From assembly GCA_016946835.1 (NCBI GenBank), contig JACVTC010000053.1, positions 72,501 through 82,500 of the forward strand: 10,000 nucleotides of DNA. The letters run 5' to 3'. The stretch comes from Neocallimastix lanati (nom. inval.). Taxonomy: Eukaryota > Neocallimastigomycota > Neocallimastigomycetes > Neocallimastigales > Neocallimastigaceae. This document shows, piece after piece, positions 1 through 7,201 of this stretch. The notes below the pieces were generated by a model. The model worked only from the letters and a program-made list of their open reading frames with translations. It was not told the DNA's origin and did no database searches. How positions within the stretch are numbered: the stretch's first letter is position 1; every line of letters starts with the position of its first letter. The translations under genes were made by a program, and so were the position numbers.

Positions 1-2
1 TA

Positions 3-101
3 TTCCCTTTAGAAAATCCTTCAATCCAGTATTATTCTGAATTCATTAGTGTCTGTGTACTTTTCGTTCTATCTTTGTTAGATCCAATTAGAGGAGCATA
101 A
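3..101 (+). CDS. 3' end of an unidentified protein gene (partial)
   Basis: One frame stays open from the window edge through 32 codons to a TAA at 99-101. The other two + frames and all three - frames are closed within this stretch. Base composition is clearly richer here than in the spacer and collapses to pure A/T right after the TAA, as expected at the end of a coding region. The predicted C-terminus contains the hydrophobic stretch ISVCVLFVLSLL and ends in DPIRGA, so a membrane protein is possible. I do not recognise the family. The gene would run in the same direction as the cyclase, about 7.1 kb upstream of it. A 32-codon open frame can arise by chance, so this call is moderate. Confidence 0.5.
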   Translation, partial: FPLENPSIQYYSEFISVCVLFVLSLLDPIRGA

Positions 102-493
102 TTAAATAATAAATAATAAATAATTGAATAATAAATCATAAACTAAATCTATTCTAATATAAATTATTATATATATTTAATTAAATTATTCATTTCATTC
201 TATGTCCTGTCGGAATATAATCCACTAAAAAATTTATTCCCCCCCTTTTTTTTTAAATATATATCTTATATTTAATTTAATTTATTTTATTTATTTTTTA
301 TATTATATATATATTTTATATTATATTATATATTTTATATTATATTATATATTTTATATTATATATTTTATATTATATGTATATTTTTTATATTTTATAT
401 TTAATTTAATTTTATTATATTAGTATTTTATTATTATTTTATTATTAATTTTTTAAATTCTTTATTAATTCTATTGTTATTTATTATCATCTG
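102..493. repeat. AT-only spacer with 19/14-bp TA-rich tandem repeats
   Basis: No gene is visible. The stretch is almost wholly A+T, apart from short C runs near 240 and a slightly richer patch at about 200-225. At 311-376 there is a tandem repeat: two 19-bp units (ATATTTTATATTATATTAT) followed by two 14-bp truncated units (ATATTTTATATTAT). Confidence 0.7.
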
Positions 494-608
494 TTTTTTT
501 TTCTTTTTTTTTTTTTTTTTTTTTTTTTATATTATCATCCGTTTTTTTTTTTTTTCATCGGACATCTTAATTTTTCATATGATTATCACTAATAATAGAA
601 ATAATCAT
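483..608. repeat. Duplicated T-run module and small inverted repeat
   Basis: The 11-mer ATTATCATCYG occurs at 483-493 and 531-541, each time followed directly by a long T-run (494-528 with a single C, and 542-555). This looks like a 48-bp duplication. Just after it, ATGATTAT (579-586) and ATAATCAT (601-608) form a perfect 8-bp inverted repeat around a 14-nt spacer. Translation here gives only poly-Phe low complexity starting from TTG, so it is not a gene. Confidence 0.6.
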
Positions 609-661
609 GAGGGAATAAGAAAAAAAAAAAGATATTTAATAAAATTATTGAAAACATTTTT

Positions 662-972
662 ATTTAATTATTATTTAATCATTATTTAATTATTATTTAA
701 TCATTATTTAATCATTATTTAATTATTATTTAATCATTATTTAATTATTATTTAATTATTATTTAATTATTATTTAATTATTATTTAATAATTCATATTA
801 TTTATTGCTATTTATTACTATTTATTGCTATTTATTACTATTTATTGCTATTTATTACTATTCACCATTACTATTTTATTCATAATATTTAATTATTATT
901 TTATTCATAATATTTAATTATTATATTATTAATAATATTTAATTATTATTTTATTCATACTATTTAATTATT
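662..972. repeat. Composite minisatellite with 11-, 10/20- and 25-bp periods
   Basis: Three tandem arrays lie end to end. Positions 662-793 hold about 12 copies of the 11-mer ATTTAATYATT, where Y alternates irregularly between T and C. Positions of about 801-862 hold six 10-bp units alternating TATTTATTGC and TATTTATTAC, that is three 20-bp units. Positions 873-972 hold four 25-bp units of the type ATTTTATTCATAATATTTAATTATT; the third is the most diverged. No open frame or gene is seen. Confidence 0.85.
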
Positions 973-1027
973 ATTTAATTATTACCAGTAGTTATATTAA
1001 TTTTTTATATTATTTATACAATTTCTG

Positions 1028-1249
1028 TTTTTTTTTTTTTTTTTTTATTTAATAATAATTATAATAATAAATTTAAAAAGAGGATGATTGAATTTATATT
1101 TAATATCGGAAATCTTTCTTCAATATAAAAAGTGAAGTCAAAGGCAGTGAAATAAATAAATAAATAAAAAATTTTAAAATATTTATATAATAATAATGAA
1201 TAATTAAATAATAATATGGATTAATAATATAGATTGTAAAAAAAAAAAA
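1028..1249. other. AT-rich spacer without a recognisable gene
   Basis: A 19-nt T-run (1028-1046) is followed by a more complex island at about 1078-1160, which contains several G and C residues. No frame of useful length passes through it and no RNA family signature is evident. It may be an unrecognised regulatory or decayed sequence. Confidence 0.4.
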
Positions 1250-1305
1250 TAATAATAAATAATAAAATTCTTTTTTTTTTATTATTTATTATTTATTATT
1301 TATTA
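1250..1305. repeat. Hairpin built from the TAATAAA / TTTATTA 7-mer
   Basis: Two copies of TAATAAA (1253-1266) face four copies of the reverse complement TTTATTA (1278-1305) across an 11-nt T-rich spacer. The arms pair over 16 contiguous bases, which would allow a cruciform in DNA or a hairpin in RNA. The same 7-mer makes up the large array at 5043-5810. Confidence 0.8.
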
Positions 1306-1869
1306 TTTAAAAATAGAATTAACTCTCTATCCATATAAATAAATAAAAAAAAAAAAGATTAAAAATATAATTTTAAATAGGGTTAGAATCTGTCTTTTTT
1401 TTTTAAAAAAAAAAAAAAAAGCAATTTAATTTGCCTAATTAACCATTCTAAGTAAAGAACAAAAATTAACTGCCTAAATGATAATCGATATTCATAATTA
1501 TAAATAATAATTACATATCTGTTGATATTCAATAAATTTATTTTATTTAGAATTAAAAAAAATTTATTTAATTAATTAATTATTTATTTATTTAATTCTT
1601 TATTTAATTATTTATTTAATTATTGATTAATAAATACTCTCTTTATTATTTTAATTATTTTAATTATTTGGTTATTTTTTCATAAATTTTAAAGTTTTAA
1701 TAAATTTTTTTTTTTAATATTTTAAATTTTTATTTACCATTTATGGAAAGTTTGTTTTTTTTATTAAAAAATTTTTATTATAAAAAAAAATAATTTTTTT
1801 TCTGTAAATTTTTTTTTTTTAACCTGACATTTCATCAACCAATGAAAATGAAGGAATATTTTTAACATT
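1306..1869. other. AT-rich spacer with two foldable islands
   Basis: No gene is visible. At 1383-1389 TTAGAAT pairs with ATTCTAA at 1445-1451. Between them lie a T-run/A-run hairpin (about 1395-1420) and a small GCAA...TTGC inverted repeat (1421-1434). At 1830-1847 TTTCAT and ATGAAA flank CAACCA. The remainder is ATTT/TTAA low complexity. Confidence 0.45.
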
Positions 1870-2020
1870 TATCTATTTAACTATTTATCTATCCATTTAT
1901 TTATTTATTTACCCATTTATTTATTTATTTACCCATTTATTTATTTATTTATTTATTTATCCATTTATTTATTTATTTACCCATTTATTTATTTATTTAT
2001 CTATCCATTTATTAATTTTT
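1870..2020. repeat. TTTA tetranucleotide tract with periodic C interruptions
   Basis: The tract is made of (ATTT)n blocks separated by CCC, CC or CTATCC interruptions, for example ACCCATTTATTTATTTATTT, which gives a higher-order period of about 20 bp in places. It is purely repetitive and no gene is supported. Confidence 0.8.
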
Positions 2021-2448
2021 ATTTTATTTTTATTTTTATTTTATTCATAATCCAATGACTTAAATTTCATTCATTCATTTTTTTTTTAAATACTTTCAAA
2101 GTAGTTTTTTTTTTTTTTTTTTTTTCATATCAATCATAACATTCAAAGTAACTTTTATATCCCTTTAACACTCTTTCTAATTCTTTTTTTTTTTTATAAT
2201 CTTTTAATTACAGTTTTACAAAAAAATATAAATTTTTTTTTACTTATGAATGAATATAAATTTTAAATAGAGAATAAAATATTAGAGATGAATAAATAAA
2301 TAAAAGAAAGAAAAGCAAATAATTTTTTTTTTTTTTTTTGTATTTTGTATTTTCGTTTTTATTTTTCATTTTTATCCTTTAAAATTTTATTTTTTATTCT
2401 TTTAATTTCTTTTAGTTTTTTATTTAAAGTTATTCGCTTGCATTGAAC
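2021..2448. other. AT-rich spacer with T-runs and short palindromes
   Basis: No gene is visible. Palindromes TACTTT-C-AAAGTA (2091-2103) and AAAGT-A-ACTTT (2145-2155) flank a 21-nt T-run (2105-2125). Another T-run of 17 lies at 2323-2339. The final part, 2340-2448, is T-rich with a somewhat richer patch at about 2428-2448. Confidence 0.5.
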
Positions 2449-2724
2449 ACTAATAATAATAATAATAATAATACTATTAATAATAACAATAATAGTATTA
2501 ATAATAATAGTAATAACAATAATAATAATAGTATTAATAATAATAGTAATAACAATAATAATAATAGTATTAATAATAATAGTAATAATAATAATAATAA
2601 TAATAGTATTAATAGTAATAGTATTAATAGTAATAGTAATAATAATAATAATAATAATAGTATTAATAGTAATAGTATTAATAGTAATAGTATTAATAAT
2701 AATAGAAATAGTATTAATAATAAT
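2449..2724. repeat. Compound AAT/AGT/ATT trinucleotide repeat with 36-bp higher-order unit
   Basis: This block consists almost wholly of AAT, with AGT, ATT and AAC variants all in the same triplet phase. A 36-bp higher-order unit is visible: AGTATTAATAATAATAGTAA recurs at 2494, 2530 and 2566, and the next copy near 2605 is displaced by one extra triplet. Read on the + strand it is open from 2428 to a TGA at 2725 and would give Asn-rich Asn/Ser/Ile repeats. There is no ATG in that frame, and a TAA lies just upstream at 2425. I call it a microsatellite; an exon of an Asn-rich protein cannot be fully excluded. Confidence 0.8.
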
Positions 2725-2727
2725 TGA

Positions 2728-3396
2728 TGTTGTTATTGCTGTTTTTGCTATTATAATTATTATAATTATTTTAGGGTATCTTTTAATGGGTCTATTATTA
2801 TCTATGAATGAATGATTCTTTAATTTGAACTTGCTAATAATAAATTTAAATAATATTTTAATTATTATTATTCATATTTAATAATTCGTATTCAATAAAA
2901 TTTTTAATAATATTTTAATTTTCATTCATATTTAATAATTAATATTTTTTCTTAATTATTATTATTAATTTTTTTTTTTTTTTTTTTTTAATTTTAATCA
3001 TTATTAAATAATTTAATAAATTTTTTTTTTTTAAAAAAATTTTAATTATTATGTTTATTAATAACTTTTATTTTTATTAATAATATTTTGGATAATTACT
3101 TATTAATAATATTTTGATTTTTGTATCTAACTATTATTATTATTATTTTATTAATAATATTTTGATTTTTGTATATTAAGTATTATTACTTAAACTATGA
3201 CTTATTATTAATAGAAAATGATGATGATTAATTATTTCCCAGATTTTTTTTTTTTTATTATAACTTAAAGTTCTAATTCGTAAAAGGTTTCATCCAACTG
3301 AAAAAAGGATTTCCTTTTTATCTTTTATCACTTTATTTAATTATTATCTATTATTTAATTATTATTAATTATTATTTATTCAATTTTTTATTATTA
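2728..3396. other. AT-rich spacer without a recognisable gene
   Basis: A slightly GC-richer patch lies at 2725-2800, followed by T-rich ATT/AAT low complexity and a 21-nt T-run (2969-2989). A complex island at about 3268-3325 includes the perfect 8-bp inverted repeat AAAAAGGA-TT-TCCTTTTT (3302-3319). No open frame of useful length and no known RNA signature is seen. Confidence 0.45.
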
Positions 3397-3424
3397 TTTA
3401 TTATTTATTATTTATTATTTATTA
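3397..3424. repeat. Short TTTATTA array (four perfect copies)
   Basis: Four contiguous copies of TTTATTA lie here. The unit is the exact reverse complement of the one in the long array at 5043-5810. Confidence 0.8.
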
Positions 3425-3507
3425 TTCAATTATCCTTTTTTTTTTTTTCTTTTATAATAAATTTAAATTTAAAAAAAATTATTTTTATTAATTTATTATA
3501 ATTTATT

Positions 3508-4263
<756 letters not shown>

Positions 4264-4380
4264 CATAATAATAATAAATAATAATAATCATAATTAAATA
4301 TAAATTTATGATTTTTTTTTTTTTTTTAGACTATCCCTTGTAAGTCTTGATCATATAAATTTATTATGGTCTTAAAAATT

Positions 4381-4454
4381 TACATTTTAATACATTCTAA
4401 TACATTCTAATACAATACCATAATACAATATAATATAATATAATATAATATAAT
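4381..4454. repeat. 10-bp TACATTCTAA repeats running into (TAATA)n
   Basis: Three 10-bp units (TACATTTTAA, then TACATTCTAA twice) at 4381-4410 are followed by a degenerate copy. A (TAATA)n pentanucleotide tract then runs to about 4454. Confidence 0.75.
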
Positions 4455-5042
4455 TTTTTTTAAAATAATAAAAAATAAAAAAATAAAAAGGAAAATTTTG
4501 ATTTTGACTTATTAAAAAAAATTTTTTTATAATTAAAAATATTTATCCAATATATTTATAATTTATTATATTTATATTATATTATATTTATAATATTTAT
4601 TTATTAAATAGATCAATTTAATAGAAAATACATTAATAATATATTAATAATTATTGATGTTTTATACTAAACAAAATTAAATAAAAAATAGAAATGATAA
4701 TATAATTTATGATATATTACAATATATAATAATATATATTAGTTTTTATTTTATATAATATTATAAATAATGATCTATTATTAATTAAAAGCCATAATAT
4801 ATTAAAATTGATTAAAAGATAATATAAAATTAAATAATTTCTATTTAAAATAAGATATTTAAATATATTAACAATACTAATGAGTAATATATAAATATTA
4901 AAATTAATATATTAAATTTATAATAAAAAATATTTTTAAAAAAAAATAAAAAAAATAAAAAAAAAAATAAAAAATAAAATAAAAAAAAAATAAAAAATAA
5001 AATCATGTTGTTTTTTTTAGAAAGTAAAAAAAATAATAAAAA
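4455..5042. other. AT-only spacer without features
   Basis: Nearly all A and T, with scattered TATATT motifs and, from about 4930, A-rich AAAAAT low complexity. I see no gene, RNA or ordered repeat. Confidence 0.5.
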
Positions 5043-5810
5043 ATAATAAATAATAAATAATAAATAATAAATAATAAATAATAAATAATAAATAATAAAT
5101 AATAAATAATAAATAATAAATAATAAATAATAAATAATAAATAATAAATAATAAATAATAAATAATAAATAATAAATAATAAATAATAAATAATAAATAA
5201 TAAATAATAAATAATAAATAATAAATAATAAATAATAAATAATAAATAATAAATAATAAATAATAAATAATAAATAATAAATAATAAATAATAAATAATA
5301 AATAATAAATAATAAATAATAAATAATAAATAATAAATAATAAATAATAAATAATAAATAATAAATAATAAATAATAAATAATAAATAATAAATAATAAA
5401 TAATAAATAATAAATAATAAATAATAAATAATAAATAATAAATAATAAATAATAAATAATAAATAATAAATAATAAATAATAAATAATAAATAATAAATA
5501 ATAAATAATAAATAATAAATAATAAATAATAAATAAAAAATAAAAAATAATAAATAATAAATAATAAATAATAAATAATAAATAAATAATAAATAAATAA
5601 TAAATAATAATAAATAAATAATAAATAATAAATAATAAATAATAAATAATAAATAATAAATAATAAATAATAAATAATAAATAATAAATAATAAATAATA
5701 AATAATAAATAATAAAATAATAAATAATAAGTAATTAAATAATAAATAATAAATAATAAATAATAAATAATTAATAATAAATAATTGAATAATAAATAAT
5801 AAATAATAAT
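5043..5810. repeat. Long TAATAAA heptanucleotide array
   Basis: Positions from about 5043 to 5535 are a perfect tandem array of the 7-mer TAATAAA, around 70 copies without a substitution. An A-rich interruption (5536-5550) and a patch with 4-bp insertions (about 5578-5615) follow. A further perfect stretch runs to about 5713, and decayed copies to about 5810. The reverse complement TTTATTA has no stop codon in any frame, so the - strand appears as a long open frame of a FIIYYLL heptapeptide repeat. That frame is a by-product of the satellite and not evidence for a protein. Confidence 0.97.
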
Positions 5811-6002
5811 AAAAAAAAAAAAAAGAATTAAAATATTGAATAAGAAAAGAATAATAAATAATAAGAAAAGAATAATAAAATAAGAGAAGAAATAATTAAT
5901 CATCTTAATTTTTTTTTTATTTAATAAATAGTAATGAATATGAATTATTTAATATTTAATTATTTAATTAATGAAACTGATCATAATAAATAATTGAATA
6001 AT

Positions 6003-6145
6003 GAAATAATAATGAAATAATAATGAAATAATAATGAAATAATAATGAAATAATAATGAAATAATAATGAAATAATAATGAAATAATAATGAAATAATAA
6101 TGAAATAATAATGAAATAATAATGAAATAATAATGAAATAATAAT
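6003..6145. repeat. 11-bp GAAATAATAAT minisatellite, 13 perfect copies
   Basis: GAAATAATAAT starts at 6003 and repeats exactly every 11 bp up to 6145, 13 copies with no mismatch that I can find. The G at each repeat start is nearly the only non-A/T base in the region. Diverged TAATAAATAATAAGTAATAA-type sequence follows to about 6230. Long frames on the - strand are repeat artefacts. Confidence 0.95.
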
Positions 6146-6699
6146 AAATAATGAATAGTTAATAAATAATTAATAAGTAATAAATAATAAGTAATAAATA
6201 ATAGAATAATAGTTAATAATAAATTCAATATTAATCTTTTTTTTTTTTTTTTTTTTTTTTATATTGTTTTTATTAAAAATAGTTATTATTTTTTTATTAT
6301 TTTAATATTGATTAATTATTATTTCATTATTAATTATTATTTTTTTTTAATAAATAAAGTTTATTGACAAAATAAAATAAAATAAAAAAAAAAAAAAAAT
6401 AAATATATAAAATATATTTATTTATATTTTATATAAATAGAGGAATTAAGTTCTTTTCTTTTCTTTTTTTATTTTTTAATTTTTTATATCATTTTATTTT
6501 AATAATTTTCTAAAATATTTTTAAATAAAATATTCTTTCTTATATATGTATCTATTAAAAAAAAAAAAAAAAAAAGAAATAATTATTGTTACTGTATTTA
6601 TATAGAAGTGATTGAAATTATAAAAAAAAAAAACTTAGTTTTTTAAATTAAAATTATAGAATTTCTAAATATTAAATTGGTTGTAAATCAGACCAAACC
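6146..6699. other. AT-rich spacer upstream of the cyclase promoter region
   Basis: No gene is seen. A T-run at about 6237-6260, an AATAAA-G-TTTATT palindrome near 6353-6365, A-runs at about 6387-6399 and 6557-6575, and general AT low complexity make up the stretch. Confidence 0.45.
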
Positions 6700-7201
6700 A
6701 AAAAAAAAAAAAAAAAAAAAAACGAAATATTTATACAATAGGTAATAATAATATTATTATCAAATTATATACTTTGTTATATAAAATATATATATAAAAA
6801 TATTTAATAAAAAAAAAAAAAAAAAGGTAAAATAAAATAAAATACTCCATATTTTGTTGTCGAAAACGACTACTCTATATTAAAGTCATATGAAATACAT
6901 GTACATATAAAGTATTTATCCACCAAAGAAAAAAAAATCAAATTCAATATAAAAAAAAAAGTTTTATTGAATTATTATTTATTAAAAGTAAAAAAAAGAA
7001 AAAAGTCAGTTAATTTATTTATTTTTATTTGTAATATAATAAGAAAAAAAAATTATTACTTTAAAAAAAAAAATAATTAAAGTATTTAAATTAAGGTACA
7101 ACAACTAAATTAAGCATACTAATAATAAAAAAAAAAAAAAAAAAACACAATTTAAAAACACCAACAAAGAAAAGTATAGTATAAAGTTTCATAAAAAAAA
7201 A
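6700..7201 (+). promoter_or_regulatory. Putative promoter and 5' leader of the cyclase gene
   Basis: This is the region directly upstream of the cyclase start. It contains long A-runs at 6700-6722 (23 A), 6809-6825 (17 A), 7127-7145 (19 A) and 7193-7201 (9 A). Runs of this type disfavour nucleosomes and are common in promoters of AT-rich fungi. An island of mixed sequence at 6840-6935, with TATA-like ACATATAAAG near 6903-6912, is the best candidate for real control sequence. The C-containing, G-poor stretch at about 7146-7192 looks like a transcribed 5' leader. No transcription start can be placed from sequence alone. Confidence 0.45.
6856..6873. promoter_or_regulatory. Imperfect palindrome in the cyclase upstream region
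   Basis: GTTGTCG-AAAA-CGACTAC is an inverted repeat with 7-bp arms, one mismatch and a 4-nt spacer. Its core GTCG/CGAC is perfect and holds most of the G/C bases in a very AT-rich stretch, about 330 bp before the start codon. It could be a dimeric transcription-factor site. The palindromes CATATG and TACATGTA follow within 35 bp. I cannot name a factor. Confidence 0.35.

Noticed and set aside
474-689. + strand poly-Phe frame
   Set aside because: It begins at TTG and consists of T-run translation; nothing suggests selection for coding.
662-972. CRISPR-like array of repeats
   Set aside because: Repeats are directly adjacent without unique spacers and the context is eukaryotic; this is a minisatellite.
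5043-5810. Telomere-like array because of the 7-bp unit
   Set aside because: The unit has no G-rich strand and lies internally beside a gene; it is a simple AT satellite.
4845-5903. Long - strand open frame of about 350 codons with a repeating heptapeptide
   Set aside because: The heptapeptide comes directly from the 7-bp TTTATTA unit, which has no stop in any frame. No normal-composition sequence, domain or credible start supports a protein.
5968-6228. - strand frame rich in Ile, Leu and Tyr
   Set aside because: It is a translation of the 11-bp minisatellite and its diverged flank.
7086-7192. Possible 5' UTR intron with branch-like TACTAAT at 7117-7123
   Set aside because: No convincing donor is seen (only GTACAA at 7096) and several AG sites would serve equally well as acceptors; the motif is likely chance.
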